From Mactra quadrangularis (Eukaryota > Mollusca > Bivalvia > Venerida > Mactridae), in the NCBI GenBank assembly GCA_025267735.1, contig CM046299.1, positions 22,838,232 through 22,902,231 of the forward strand: DNA of 64,000 bases, given 5' to 3'. Made by a program: the position numbers and the translations under genes. The notes under the pieces are model-generated. The model made no database searches. It was given only the letters and a program-made list of their open reading frames with translations, and was not told the DNA's origin. Positions within the stretch are counted from its first letter, which is position 1. Each line of letters opens with the position of its first letter. Shown piece by piece: positions 23,214 to 37,066 of this stretch.

Positions 23214-23591
23214 TTATGAATTGTCTATAGATATGGAAATCAACACTTGAGCTATATTTTTAGTATCGTTCTTGCTTCTTACGGCAATGCAACTTACGTT
23301 CACAATGTTATTGAATACTGCATGGTCGCCAATGTCTCGATAAAATTCGGAAAAATTGTCTTCAATGACCAGACGAGATTGAATACGTATCTGTCCAATG
23401 TGTCTTAAGAGCAAAGCCGCAAAGTTCCAATGGTACAAGATAAGTGATTTCAATGGATCTCGCACATAGCCTTTTTTGCTCATTTTTAAAGTAAATTCAT
23501 ATAAAAAATGTTTAGTATCGAATGGTGGCAGTTGGTAGGTTGTCATAAAAAGGAGTTGCATTAGATTAAACGCTGCATAATGACCCAATAC
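23214..23591 (-). pseudogene. Coding-like ORF cut by a MITE
   Basis: The frame is open for about 124 codons with protein-like composition (LILYHWNFAALLLRHIGQIR, then VIEDNFSEFYRDIGDHAVF) and no in-frame start ATG at its left end. It begins exactly where the foldback element at 23590-23954 ends, so the upstream part was interrupted or replaced by that insertion; the sequence beyond the element does not continue the frame in an obvious way. No known domain was recognised. It may be an old gene or retroelement fragment. Confidence 0.3.
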
Positions 23592-23954
23592 GGGACTTTA
23601 GTCAGTTATTTCCCCTTGTATACTCTTCAAATAGGTAGGTCCAATTAGTTGGATTACTCGGATTTTACCCTTACTTTTCAATGTCAATTTGCCAAAATTA
23701 ATCTTTAAGAACTTTTTTGTAAATAATTTAATTTGTTTGAAATTCAAGGTAAATATTTTTAAGGTAAAGAACTATCTAAATTTCATCACTTCTGTTAATA
23801 TCTTCATTAACAAAAAAGATATTAGATGAAATATTTTGTTATCCTTACATAGGAATTCAATGATAAAATCCGAGGATTCCAACTGTAAGGACCTACTTAC
23901 GAATTGGATTGCTTCAGATTTTATCAGGGAAAGATAACTGACTAAAGTCCCTAA
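23590..23954. mobile_element. Foldback MITE, TTAGGGACTTTAGTCAG family, copy 2 (inverted)
   Basis: Same family as 11551-11917 but in opposite orientation; the left end here matches the complement of the right end of copy 1. Termini are GGGACTTTAGTCAGTTAT and its complement with extended imperfect pairing. The outermost bases of the left end are mutated, so the duplication cannot be read. Confidence 0.8.
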
Positions 23955-26572
23955 TTATACGTTATTTAGGTCTTTTGTTGCAATGTAAAGGTATTCCAAT
24001 AAATATACCGATATAATAAATGATAAAAATATTCTTTTATCACTACTCGGGGATTCGGTGATACACATTTCGTTTTAAATGCATTTTTTTCAATCGTAAC
24101 ATCAATGACCAAATTACCTTTAAACCCATTTTCATTCTATGTTGTAAAACTGGTTTCCAAAGTCATATTAGAGCAAAATTTATTGTAAGGTATGTGCCAT
24201 GGAACAATTAACAGTAAGCTTTGTAACACATGCCATAATAACTACAATAGATAGACGTATTTTTTGTGAGGAATATTAGCATGAAATAAATGTTTTCATA
24301 ATGTACCCTGTGCATACAATATTATAATGACATGATAAACAACAAACCAGCTGTATCAATACACGTAAATACAACAGAGTGAGGAATAAAAAATGTCTAA
24401 CCACACTTATAATAGTTTTGCCGTTCGTACACCAAGTATTTACATAAGTAATTATGATAAAATAATGATTAACTCAAAAAACCTCAATCGCACTGAGTAA
24501 ATATCTCAAGGATGTTCATTTATTTAAAGAGTGCAAAAGTAGCCTTATAGAATGTAGAAAAATGTAAAATATTTCATTGACAATAAGTGAGTCAAGCATG
24601 GAGAAAGTTGTTATTTCAAAAATAAAACTTGATAAATAAACTGTAAGTAAAATATCTAGGGTCCTGTAAGCTTCAAACAAAGGTATATAAAATGTAAACG
24701 CATTTGTCATAAAAGACTACCACATCGAGCCAAAACCGACCAATTAAACAGATATATATTATATTATAACAAAGATCGACACTGTCACCTGACAGTCTCT
24801 ATAAGTCGCAAGGATATATTCACACCCATACTATACATTGGAATATAATCAATATATACATTTGTTTAAGTTTTCTTACTTAAAATTGAAAATTAATTGA
24901 TTATCTCATCTTTATTCAGACTATACATTGTATATATTTTACCCCCCCCCCAATACTCTATATCAATATTATTTTTTATCAACATATTGTCCAATCTGTT
25001 CACTTGTTGTTGCTTTAATGAAACCGGTATTCTGTGCTTATCAAATAAAAATACATAATTTATATTAACTTACTTATTCGTGTCAGAACTGAGGCATTTG
25101 GAACACCACGGCGGTTGTCTACGCAGGATTTGCGTTGAAAATTGCCGAGGATTTCCGAATAAAACTGAATGCGAATAAACTTCATAATAAAGCAGAAGAA
25201 CTAACATATTTTTACATATATCTAGCCTTAAAAAAGAGGTGGAAACTACATGTGGTTTTAATTAATGTAAGAAAACTGACCACAAAATGCTAGGAAAACA
25301 AGCCTAGTGGTAAAAGGTTGGGATATGGATTTTATACAAATAAATGAATACAACCTAAATATAATAATATAAATAATCATATAACATTAAAACAGAACAA
25401 ACAATGTTATTTACAAATTCCAACTTACAATGCTAGTGAATCTAACATATTTATGTCAAATTATCACACGTATTAATTCTACAATATTTTTTTTTAGAAA
25501 AAAGACATGATTCAATAAAAAAAGATTACTGACCAAAACTTATAGAATATGATACATGTACACAATATACTTAATGAGCTTTTCGAAACTTGTACTACTA
25601 TCAATCAGTTCAACAAACACGTAGAGATTATTCCTTCTCGAAATTCGTATAGTCTCTCCCTCTATTCACGCATCATGTAAATGTCTGTTCACACTTTTGA
25701 ACCGTCCCACGCATCATTATTACCTTCCTCATCTAAAAACTATTCAAAAACAACATTGTCACTAATCCAAAATTAGGTCAATTTTGAACCAAACATAACA
25801 GAAACAGTTCAACTCAACTCTGTTTTGTTCCATAGTACATCATGATACGATCCACAAATAATATTCCCGTAATTAAATGACATGTACTTGTGTCATTCGC
25901 TAATGGTTTCACAATAAGACCAAGTCCAACCAAGCACAGTCCCTATCTCCGAAAAATGACTTTCTAGGTTAGTTACATTGTCATTTAGGTCACAACCGTT
26001 CATTTGAACATTGGTTCTCGAAGAATCGTTGTTAATATTAATTCCAAATGCAATTACTTTAAGTAAAGAAATGCATCATTAAATCCTGCAATTACTCACA
26101 GACTTGAAGTAACGAAAAGTAATATTAAACCTTGCGACGTTTTAAACTGTACCACTCGACGTCCCCATGTTAAAATTTAGTAAAATCTGATCAGATGTAA
26201 AATTTATCTACTTGTCGTTTAAAGTATATAAATTTAATTTGTAGTTTTCGTTTTCTATTTTTTTCTATATCATTATGTATCAAGTCTTTTATCTGAATTC
26301 ACTAAGTTTAGATTATCCTCTACATGAACTCTTATATCAGCTCCAATAACATTTTAAAATGTCACTAAGCTGTGGTATTTTTAATTCAGATTCATAACTC
26401 AAGTACACGAAGTAAATGTAAACATACACAATGTTTTCATTTATAAAAATCTCGAAATATATTTTGTCAGATCTTCCAAGAAGGTAATTGTTTCTTCTTC
26501 TTACAATAACACAATAATGTTCACGCACACTTTATAAAACACTTTAACTATGTATTACATCACGATACATGA
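23955..26572. other. AT-rich stretch, likely intron of the plus gene and 3' flank of the Kunitz gene
   Basis: No gene supported. A poly-C run is at about 24943. A fragment at 25085-25185 contains GCCGAGGATTTCCGAAT, resembling the arms of the 41566-41887 foldback family. Confidence 0.4.
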
Positions 26573-27513
26573 TCATGTTCTAAGAGTATGTACTAAACTA
26601 CTTTCTGGTTGCTGATATTGTCTTTGTGGATCTAAAATAGAAAACAACCTTTGAGAATATGCTTCAGATTTTCTTGTATATTCAGAATATTTCCGAGATT
26701 TGCGGGTATTTAAATTTCTTCTGCTTCTTTCCTTCTCATTCCGTCTTTTTTCTCTTAGTTTTCTTTTCTTTCTACCTTTATCTTTTTTCTTATTTTTATC
26801 ATCATCATCATCATCATCTTCTACAGCCTCGACTTCATTTTTTATAATGTTTTTAGCTTCAGCCATTACATCTTCAGGTCTTACTTTTTCTACTTCATTA
26901 TCAATTGTTTCTACCATATTTTCAATTTCTTCTTTCCTGTCAATGGGTTTCTTTTTGTTACTCTTTCTCTTTTTACTACTTTTCCTATCTTTCTTACATG
27001 TCTTTCCACGTTCTCTACGTTTCTTGCAGCGAAGTTTCTTCTGCTCTCTTCTCAATTTCTTCAACCTTTTCTTTTCCTTTTTCTTTTCGCGTCTTTTTCG
27101 TTCTTTTTCTCTTTCCTGGTGACGTCTTGTCCTGTTGTTAGAACCTGCATCATCTCTTGTTTTAATAGGACGATGTCTTATAATCTCATGTCTGGTATAG
27201 CCACTAACTGGTTGCTCTCTTACAGAATTAAGGGCTTCAACTCGACCGTTAGATTTGGGTGGTTCATAAACAGGAGCAGTGATGATTGAAGGTTGAACAA
27301 GAGCAGAATGTCCTCCTTCGTATAGTCTTATTGAAGGAGTAGACACACATGTCTCTTCGCAATCTGTTTTTGACATGAAGTTATTCTGATTCCCTTCACA
27401 ACCTCCATATTGGAAATGTGTGCATTCTTGTGAATGTATATTGTAGTACCATCTTATATAACGTGCTAGGCATCTTCCCGTATCTGGAGGAAGTTTGCAT
27501 ATCATGTTGCGTA
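26573..27513 (-). CDS. Terminal exon: Kunitz/BPTI domain plus basic tail
   Basis: This exon encodes a complete Kunitz-type serine protease inhibitor domain. Counting from the internal Met at 27505, cysteines fall at 3, 12, 28, 36, 49 and 53, exactly the canonical C-x8-C-x15-C-x7-C-x12-C-x3-C spacing, with the conserved YGGC (33-36) and NNF (41-43). The residue after the second Cys (P1) is Leu13, not Lys/Arg, so chymotrypsin- or elastase-like targets are more likely than trypsin (inference). A linker (54-120) leads to a very basic region (about 125-190 and 238-275) split by an acidic segment with a run of seven Asp (230-236); Cys160 and Cys170 lie in the basic tail. The exon starts after TTCTATTTCAG at 27514 with two bases completing a phase-1 codon, the usual phase at Kunitz domain borders. 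It ends with its own stop. Kunitz proteins with basic tails occur among secreted matrix proteins of molluscs; that role here is inference. Confidence 0.88.
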
Positions 27514-30500
27514 CTGAAATAGAAGAAGTATTAACTATCAGTCCGGAATGATTTAAGAAACTATTTAAAGTATACGACTATGTAAGGCAACTGTGTTTAC
27601 GCTGACATACATATACATGTTTTAGGGGTCAAATGAAATGATAAATTTGGTCACTAAGTCACTTTTAGTAAATATACATGACTAATGAAGAATTTGGTAT
27701 TTTTAAAAACAGTCATTTGAAATGTAATATTTAAACTATATTATGCAAATATGTATATGTATGCTGTTTTTAAGTGACACCAAATACATGTTTCTCTGCT
27801 GCAACACTGGTATTGGATTTTAGGAAATTTTTTTTAACGTTTTCAGTTTCAACATGAATTACTAAGGGTAATTTCTGCAGAGCGAATACTGTTTTAAATT
27901 TATTTAAAGTACACTATCAAATTACGATTGTATTCGGTTTGTTTTATGAAATAAAAAGTTAGGGAAATGCTATTTTCTTCATTTACCCATTAAATTAATT
28001 AAATAATCATCTCATACAGACATTGATCAATAACGTTTATTTAATAGGCTGAAAGTGTGAAAATTTATGGACTATTTGTAAAATATTTGATGGTCCAAAA
28101 CTATTATTTTAGAATTCTTGGAAGATTCCCAAATTCCCAAATATTCATGACACGCCTTTCTGTGGGAAAATACCGTCAATTAACCAAATAATTCTTCAAG
28201 ACTTTCTGGCTGAAACACTTGAAGGAGATTTCTTGTTTGACAATATTACTGTATCATGAATTAACAAAACAATTAGTAAATTCCTTTCCACAGTTTAAGA
28301 CAATCATAATATCAGATGGGATTAATTCTAAGCTATTTTCAGTTTGGTATGCCACTTTGGCTTATTGGTTTTTACATTCAGTGCCTTTACAGACATAGCC
28401 TGAATGTCGGGGATTACTGAGGGATTAAAATCTGACTTGTAAGCATTACTTTGCGTTTGTTATTCAGTTATTCAACAAAGTTCATTTTATTTTATGCACT
28501 TCACCAGCAACTTTAAATTTTTAATCCACAATTGTATTGTTTAGCATTTCTAATTCTTATTCAAGTTGAGTAAGTCAATGCCTGGGTGAATTTTTTTAAG
28601 TTTAAAAAAAGCCTCTAGGTTTTGAAAATTAAAATTTTGCTAAACCAAACCAGGTGCATTCGCCTTATATAATAAAAGTTACGTTGTATATGTAAATGTA
28701 AAGACCAGCTGGGATTCGTCAAATTTGATAAATCTATAAACATATGTATCAAATTAACACATGAGACAATTAAGTAAACATTGAACATAAGCATGTACTA
28801 ACAAAAACTTTACACTTATTTATCAAGCATAATAAATTGAGGAGCAGATATTTCAGAGAAATATCTTTTTTTATACAATTTATTCATATAGCTCAGCGCA
28901 AACATCAGGAATGAATTAAATACTGAGTTCTAAACCATTACGAAATGAAGTGCAAAACATAAATAAAATATTAAGGTACACGGTGATATATATTTATATG
29001 TAATCACATTTCGTCTACCAAGTAATTCCACAAACTCTTACTATTTGGTCTAGAACTATCTATTATCAGGTTTTATGGCTTATTTTATCTTAAATAATCT
29101 GTATAATGGTACTGGGTATACCATAAACATGCCTAGTGATGATAAAAGGAGGCTTTCCTGATATTTCTTAAGTTATCAGAATTTAGCCTCATTATAAATG
29201 GATTTCGCAAAAAATGAAATCCGCAAAAAATTGGAATTCAAGGTTTGTTAGCGCATCTATGTTTAAAAGTTATTTTCTTCTGAAAAATATATAAATAGGC
29301 CATTTTTATGGTTTGGCTTTTTGGCTTTGATCAATTCTCTGCTTTGACATTATGCAACATGACAAATTGCTCGACATAAAGCATTCCATATTGTTTTAAT
29401 ATGACATCAAACAGGCAGGTAACAAAGCATGTAATCTCATCAATCATTCAGACAACTTTGTAGTTAATTAAAACGATAAACAAATCAACCAACAGCTCGT
29501 TAAAGTAACAAAAATCAGCATTCTGAGGCTGAACACATTGTATGCACAATGTTGCTGTTGCTGATTGGGACTATTGTATATGAGAAACTAAACACAATCG
29601 GTAGAAATTTAATTATAATGAAAACTATTCATCTGAGTCTTATTGATATAGATGTCAAGTCCAACCATGGGAATGGTTCATCCAGCCGAATTCGTGTTTT
29701 TCTGATAAAAAGCAAGTAAGTTTTTAGGCAAAATCTGTAGGAATTTAAACGTGTAAAACATGGCCTTACACAATATTTTGAATTTAAAAGCTTATCCAAG
29801 TACATGTAATATTTTACAAAAAAGCAAAAATTATTTACGTTTACTAGAAGGCTATAGACACTCATAAATATATTAGACGTATATTTGGAAAGTAATGAAA
29901 ACGAATAACTGAATTGGCTGTATAAATTATCTATTATACAGTGTATGATGTAATAAAATCTTGAAAGTTATTCGTAATTGAATATATAAGACGTTTAGGG
30001 TTGTTATGACTCTAATCAGGTCTGAAAAATAGCTGTCAGTCGTCAAAGACACTGTACTAATGTTTTATATTGATAAACATCGACAAAAGTTTTATTTGTG
30101 TCTAGGATGCCAAGTTTATCTAACAAACTCTCTTTACTAACTAACTTTCCTATCATGAATTATTGTGGCATGTGTTTCACTTTCCTACTGGGGCGGTTAC
30201 TCATGTTACTCCACGATAGAAGAATCATGCTGAATTTTCTTCAGATTTTGTATTCAGATTTTCTTCAGTTTAGATGCTAATTCGAAACATATCTTTACAA
30301 ATCCTGACTTTTACAGTTTTTGTAATATTTGAAATTGTTTTTAAGGGGGGGGGGGGCAGGGTAATGATCAACCATTCTTCACTAACTCCGCCCACGTTGT
30401 GTACAATATAAGAGATACAACTGTCAAAGTTGGTATTCTACTGGTGCTTCATTGAGATTTCTTATACTATATTATGTCTGTGATCTTCAGTTTATAATGA

Positions 30501-33500
30501 TCATAACTACCAACATTTAGTGTCATTGTAACATTATCATTACATAACATCAAGATGATGTTCATCATACACTTTATATTTGGTATATTTATTTCTAGAT
30601 CTTATACTTTATATTCGAAACGTTCTTGTAACATAGTTGTAACTTAAATGGAACGCTCTCTGTTGCCAAGAGAGTCATTACATTATATTAAGATGGAAGA
30701 TGGTGTTATCGAACACTGACATATGGTGTAAGTTTTATCTTCTCAAACAACAGACACTTATTGTTTCAAAATTAAATTATGATGTTTAAAGGTGGGTCAA
30801 TCACCTATTTTATTTACTATTCAGTTCTGTACTTTTGAGTTCTTTATATTAATACAAGTTGATAGAGGTTTAGCTATAATGGTTAAATAAAAGATTTAAT
30901 AATCCAAGAAATGATTGATTAAAAAAATTTGAATGTAGGGATTTGAACATTACGTACCAACAAACTACATTTACACAATTTGCACCTTTCATATAAAATC
31001 AATTATGCTTACCAAAGGTCGACACTGACCCTTACTAAAGCCATTGTAAATGAAGTTTGTTTTATACAGTATATTTTGTTGGAGATCTCGACAGCCACCT
31101 CTGATGCTTACCAAATGGCTTTTTGGATTTTTAGGAGAAATATGAAAGCATTAATTTTTTGTGAAAGTGAATGACAATAAATGACGTCTTATCGAGTGCT
31201 TGATGATTTAATTATAAGAAAATATGTACATTTCATACACGATTGAACTTGTCTATAACTCTAAGACACCAATTTCTTACATTAACTCAATTAAGAAAGA
31301 TTAATATAAAAATAGTTCTAAGCGTTCCTATTTGGCGTATAAATACATTTGTTACAGCATTCATATTGTCAAGAAAGTAGTTCCAATAATTGTACATAAA
31401 TAATCATTATCCTGGTAAGTGTCTGCAAATATTGTGACAATATGAATCATACAAATATGATTTATATTTGCTTATTATAGGAAATAACGCCTTTCTTGGC
31501 AATTGTGACAAAATATTTCCCACTGTTATTATCATAACATGAGACATTGTAGACTCTAAGCTATGACATTGACATAATGGTACACATGTAACAAACTGGT
31601 ATTATTTGGCTTCTGAATGCATTGTTTTCAGACTATCTATCCTCAGGTGTATTTCACTTTGGATATGCCTTCCTGGAATTTATTAATTTATTTGATTATA
31701 AGCAAAGAGACGTGAGAACGGAAAAGATGTGAACATGAAAACAAATAATTTTATTACTGTTTATTAGTACCTTAATTGGTATGTCTGTATAGGAAATAAA
31801 AAGAGCCTTTTTGTAGAATCTGAAACTATTTACACTTACTTAAGCAGAGCGAAGAATAAATAATGAGTGCTTTGGATTTTGGTAATGGTGGATAGAGTCG
31901 AAACGGTGTGGTTAAAAGAACACTTGAGGTACGAGGGGAATATCTGTTTTGAGTGAATGGACAGCATTCAGAAAATGTTAAAAAAGAAAAATGGAAGAAC
32001 TGTCCATGATCGTTTGAATTCTGTTTAGTTAGATAATTACTGGGTTTTGTCTATAAATATTTAATAAAAGCAAATAGTATGTAATCGTACATGCATTTCT
32101 ACCTACAATAACCGATCCCTCTTTAATCACCGACTATCTATTTATAGATCCAAATATATAATAAGCGTCTAGGTGCATCAGATTAATTAGAAAGAGGTGA
32201 TGAATGGTTACAAAAGCTTGCTCCTAATAATGTTGCGTAGCAACTAGAAGTACAATTTTACGTCACTTACCAACATAGTAATATTGAGCTGAATAATAAT
32301 AACAAAATATGGTGTTAATTTTAAATTCCAATAAGGCGTGACATCAATATGGCTTATCCTAACCTTATGCACATAGTTTTACGATTTTCCATCTTTAAGC
32401 AAGATTTTGAAAGAGATGGGCCTACTGCCGTGTGATATAGAATAGATGGACGAGGATTCTTGATAGCTCTAAGACCGAAAAGTTGATGTTGGAAAAGCTT
32501 TCCTTACACATGTAAGAAATATCTTCTTCGAAAACATTCCAAATTTACTTAATTGAGGTTCCTATGGTTTTCATACAACATTAGATGCTTTTGGTTCACT
32601 GTTACCTTAAACATATCAATATAGAGTGGTTAAGTGTGCTTCTGTGAGTAGAAGACATTAAAGGAACGTCTAACCGTGACTCTTTATATACTGACAACTA
32701 AAGCCTAAAAAGGTTATATGAACTCTTTATTACATTAATGTAGTGAGTGGGTGCCATCGAAAATTAATATGAATGAAATATAGGCCTGTCATAACTAACT
32801 ATAACACAAATAAAATGATCTTCACGTCTACAATGACGCATCTATTATAAAAAGGGTGATTAAGTATTGTATTGTCAAGCAGATATTTGCATCACAAAAT
32901 ATCATTTGAATGGAATGCGTGTAACTGCTCGCTAGACCAATTGATAAACTGGTATTCATGACGGAATCCATTTTCCTTTCATATTTTGAATGATGTTATT
33001 AAATTAATTTTTATGGGTCTTCACCATGATTTATACATTATTTAAATTTACGAGAAATTTCAAGTCATTAATGGAAAAGTTTTGAGCGTTGTGATAAAAG
33101 ACTCGCAAAATTTTGCGACAATAGTTTAGAAAATGATTTAAAATATGAAGAGTATGTGTGAAATAGAGGAACTCAACTTCAAACCCTTATTGTCCCCAAT
33201 ATTAGAAGATAAATGTTCAAGATAAAGAAGCTCAATGTGAAATTTTACGACATTTGTTTCATTTATACGATCACAATATTTATAGAGGAAAAATAACTTA
33301 TGAGTTTTTCACCCATACGCTGATAACTTTCAATTACAGTCGAAATACATCAAAAACTCTATTTTCTGATTCTTTTTTGTTAACCATTGAGTAGGGCCTA
33401 CTGAGTACGAAGTCTTTGAAAAAATCGCAGTCTAAATATGTTTTCCCCTAACATCAAATTTTCATTTACTGTTGTTTTTTTTCAAGTCAATGTGAAATCA

Positions 33501-34063
33501 GAATAAAAAAGAGGGAAATGAGGTCACCATTTTGGCGGTTCTATTTTCAATGACTTTTGATATTGAGTCATTTTATCTACATGTATATAAGGGTATGACA
33601 ATAAACTATATACAGTATCCTAACCAGTACATTACGATGATGATTTATTAATTGTGGATGTAATCTTATTTTGTCGATGTTTGAACTCATGAAGTTAGTA
33701 AATGGGATTTGTCATCAATGACTTTATCGCAATCATGGACAACAAACACGGTTTCGAGACAAAAACATTATTATTAAATTTAATGTTTGATTCGGAACCT
33801 AGCCGGTCGCTTATGATTGCAACATTTCTACATTCTAGAAAGACAATATTATATACAATGTACAAGATTTAAGCCATGTCAGTTGATATGAAATATTCAA
33901 TTGTAAATCTAATTTAACACTATTACAAACCCTTATAGTATACATGTATTTCAATGAGGTGTTGAGAACTGGAAATTACAGATAAATACGCTGATGGCAG
34001 TTCAGCTGCAGCAAAACAAAGCTAGTTGTATTAAATAACAAAGAAAAGATGACAATAACGTAC
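27514..34063 (-). other. Intron of the Kunitz gene (6.5 kb)
   Basis: Bounded by donor GTACGT at 34063-34058 and acceptor TTCTATTTCAG ending at 27514. Phase 1 on both sides. I saw no internal exon that must be included. A run of 12 G is at about 30345. Confidence 0.7.
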
Positions 34064-34169
34064 CTGGTACAAATGACAATGGTATACACACAGGTATTGT
34101 AATATTACTTGGCCAGTCAAAGTGCTGAACAGCACATATCTTGTCTGCCTTGCACATCATCTTATATTT
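34064..34169 (-). CDS. Internal exon of the Kunitz gene, Cys-containing
   Basis: Acceptor TTTTTTCAG ends at 34170 and donor G/GTACGT starts at 34063. The 106-nt exon gives 35 codons plus one base: it begins in phase 0 and ends in phase 1, which fits the phase-1 start of the Kunitz exon exactly (the joined codon is Val). The peptide has three cysteines with C-x5-C-x15-C spacing (MMCKADKICAV ... IPVCIP) and a possible N-glycosylation site NIT. With the preceding exon it forms C-x6-C-x5-C-x15-C, loosely like a follistatin-N/EGF-like segment; that resemblance is weak. Confidence 0.8.
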
Positions 34170-37012
34170 CTGAAAAAAGAAAGCTTAACTTGAATTACTG
34201 AATTCATGGTGATGTAGACTAGTGAACCAATATATTGGATGAGATTTATTTTATTTTTGGAATAGAAAACGGTAACAAGACCTATAAATGAATTCCAGCA
34301 AACTAAAACATACCCAATTAATCAGAAATCCAAAATGTATGAATACGTCTCGTAAGTAAAAGAAAACATACGGGTTTTAATTAATAAAGCAATTAAATTT
34401 ACATGTATTATATTGTCGTGCGTTAGAGATAAACATCATCTACTGGACGTACACATCTTTAATGCATGTCAACTACGCAGCATTTCATTCCAAAAAATGT
34501 AATATTAAGATATGGTCAGTTTCTATTACAAATATGACACCTTTTCTGACAGAGCACGGCACTTAAACATAGCTTGTCGTATTATGTATCTTTTTTTAGA
34601 GTGCTGTTTTTTCGTAAAAAAACAAATAGTTAACTAATGATTGTAAAACAAAATTTGTTATATAAAACAAAGCATAAAATATTGTAGAGTATATAACAAG
34701 GATTAAGACTTTCAAAGTTTGAAATTTTATACCGATACAAGCCCATATACGATAACACAAGGTTTGGATATCGAATGTTGTGAACTTAAGTATTGTCTGC
34801 CGCCAGCTTATTATCCAAAATAAGAATATTAAAATAGTTTTTCACAGAAATACGAGACTACAGAGACAGTGGTATTATTTTTTCCTAAATCTTAAATTTC
34901 AAAACTTAACACTTTTAAGTGATGTATAAAAATCCGCGATGCTGTAAAATTTCTTAATAAAAAAGTTTGGAAACAGATGCTTTCTATACTAAATGAGACA
35001 CGTGATTACAAGACTTATAAAATGCCCTAACATCTAAAACATCCCCTTTTTAAGCAGAAACCCTAAATGTATTCATTAAGAGACAGCATACGACTGAAGT
35101 GATATATTTACTATTTGTTTAAGAAGAAAACTGAATCCTAGCATAGCTATACTAAAACTTGGGAAAGAATCGGCAATGTGTATACTAAATGGTTAGATAA
35201 ATTCTTCATCAGTATGGCTTATAAAAGTCAAGAGCCATTTAATTTTTTTTACCAAACCTGAAATTTACACTAGCTAGCACTAAGTATTTCCTGAGAGGAA
35301 ATTCAAATCTTACACCCATATGGAGCTTATTTTCTAAGCATGAAATATTTGTAGAAGATCGCAATGGTGTTCTGAATGTTTCGGACCCTGTCGCTGTGTA
35401 TAGTTTGCATATATTATGGGAGCGACAAAAGTAGAGCTGTGGATCGTTGAGCTAGTGGCGATCCAATCTGAACCACGATTCATGTGTAACGATTCACGAA
35501 TCGAACCACGAATCACTGATAAATGAAAAGCATACAGTAATTATATAACTTTAGTGTAAATTTAATAAATTAGGTAAAGAACTACAGAAGCCTTTATTAC
35601 ATGGAACGTCTTGTAAAAGATTCAGAAGATAATTTTCGCATGTGCTGAAAAAATGTGCGCGATTTTCGAGATACTAGCGGTGTGCAAAGTACATAAATTT
35701 ATTTTTTCATTTATATATTTTTATTTTTCATTTGTAGTGGAGCTCATTTTCGGTGGTAATATAGCTAAAAATTGTCTTTCTTTTTCTTAAATGATAGCTC
35801 GCGATATGACAATTTGGGAAGTGCTGAATATTCTTACTCGATTTTCTGGTCGAGATCGCGAATATCCGAGTACTCGGATACTCGCAACAGCCCTAGACAA
35901 AAGCCATGCCAGTATGATTTATATACATGTGTGTAGAGTATAGATTACAGTAGATTTCCATAGTGTCTACAAATTGACATTATGTGTTAAATTTCGATGT
36001 TCTATGTGATATATTCATTTATACTAAGGTTACATTCTTTGATAGAGAAAATACCAACAAGGCCATAAAGGTCTCATTTCAGGGACACAATTTGGCAGTC
36101 AATATTATACATGTCCCATAAACTATAACTATCCCTGTCAAAACCAAGTCTCCGACTATATAGATCGTAAAGAAGAAGCCCACGTGTGATGATATATAGC
36201 ACGTATCCATACCATAAATTTGTAATTAAGCTACCAGTAATATGAACTATCAATTCACGTATTGGCAGCTTTTTATGGAACACTTATATTACTTTTATAT
36301 ATCTACATGAAAGTGAGGGCGGACAGTTGGACCAATTGAGTGCTTAAGTAAAAATTTCAAATTATGCTAAATAAATGTATAGCCGTCCACCACAGCCAGT
36401 TAATGTCGGAGGGTAAATACTTGAAGAATAAGAAAGCGACAGATGTATAAGACAAGTAACAAAATGTTGTCAAAGAAAAAAACCTTTTTTAGCTTTCGAT
36501 CGTCCAAACAGAAATCATATATGACTACCCGATGGCCTTCAATTCAAAGCAGTCAATTTGAATATTCAAGGGAGACAACTGTATGGAGATTAAATTCAAC
36601 CTACTACCCAACTTCCTTCATAATTGTCTTATTTGTGAAATTCGTATCCGAATCATTGTGGGAGAGAAATCAAATGGGTTAAACACATGGGTGAACGTAC
36701 AAAATTCTGAAAATTCTTGAACCTCATTATTTCAGCCACATTTACATGAAAGTAGGAACTGTTTGTAGGACCCAAAAGTCCTGAATTTCAGGACAAGTCT
36801 TTTAAACTTTTATCCATGCATTTGCAAATATTGACGTCAGGCATTACTTGTTTATAAGAGTGAGTCTAAGTGCTTGCTTAATTCAATGGAAAACAGGGTG
36901 CAAAGGGAAATGCTTCAACAAGCGAGGCACTTAACACTCAATTCATTGGGTACAAAAGTAGTCATCTGGGATCGTGTTTTAGGTGCAAAATACCTAGAAA
37001 TTATTTCCCTAC
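34170..37012 (-). other. Intron of the Kunitz gene, containing a hAT MITE
   Basis: Phase-0 intron with donor GTAGGG at 37012 and acceptor TTTTTTCAG at 34170. It carries the hAT-type element at 35432-35895. Confidence 0.65.
35432..35895. mobile_element. hAT-type MITE, family A copy 2, with 8-bp TSD
   Basis: Starts TAGAGCTGTGGATCGTTGAG and ends CGCAACAGCCCTA, flanked by the perfect 8-bp duplication GACAAAAG (35424-35431 and 35896-35903). Terminal regions align closely with 17779-18242 in the same orientation, and the length is again 464 bp. Confidence 0.92.
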
Positions 37013-37066
37013 CTTGCATAATGCCTGCGAGTCATCGTCCAGTGTTATACGACGTACACCAAACAC
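37013..37066 (-). CDS. Internal exon of the Kunitz gene (18 codons)
   Basis: A pyrimidine-rich acceptor TATATTTTCAG ends at 37067 and the donor AAG/GTAGGG starts at 37012. The 54-nt exon is open in phase 0 at both ends, matching the phase-0 start of the next exon (34169). It encodes VFGVRRITLDDDSQALCK and supplies one cysteine. Confidence 0.68.

Noticed and set aside
26659..27141. Phe/Ser-rich plus-strand ORFs up to 140 codons
   Set aside because: Antisense shadows of the Lys/Arg-rich tail of the Kunitz exon.
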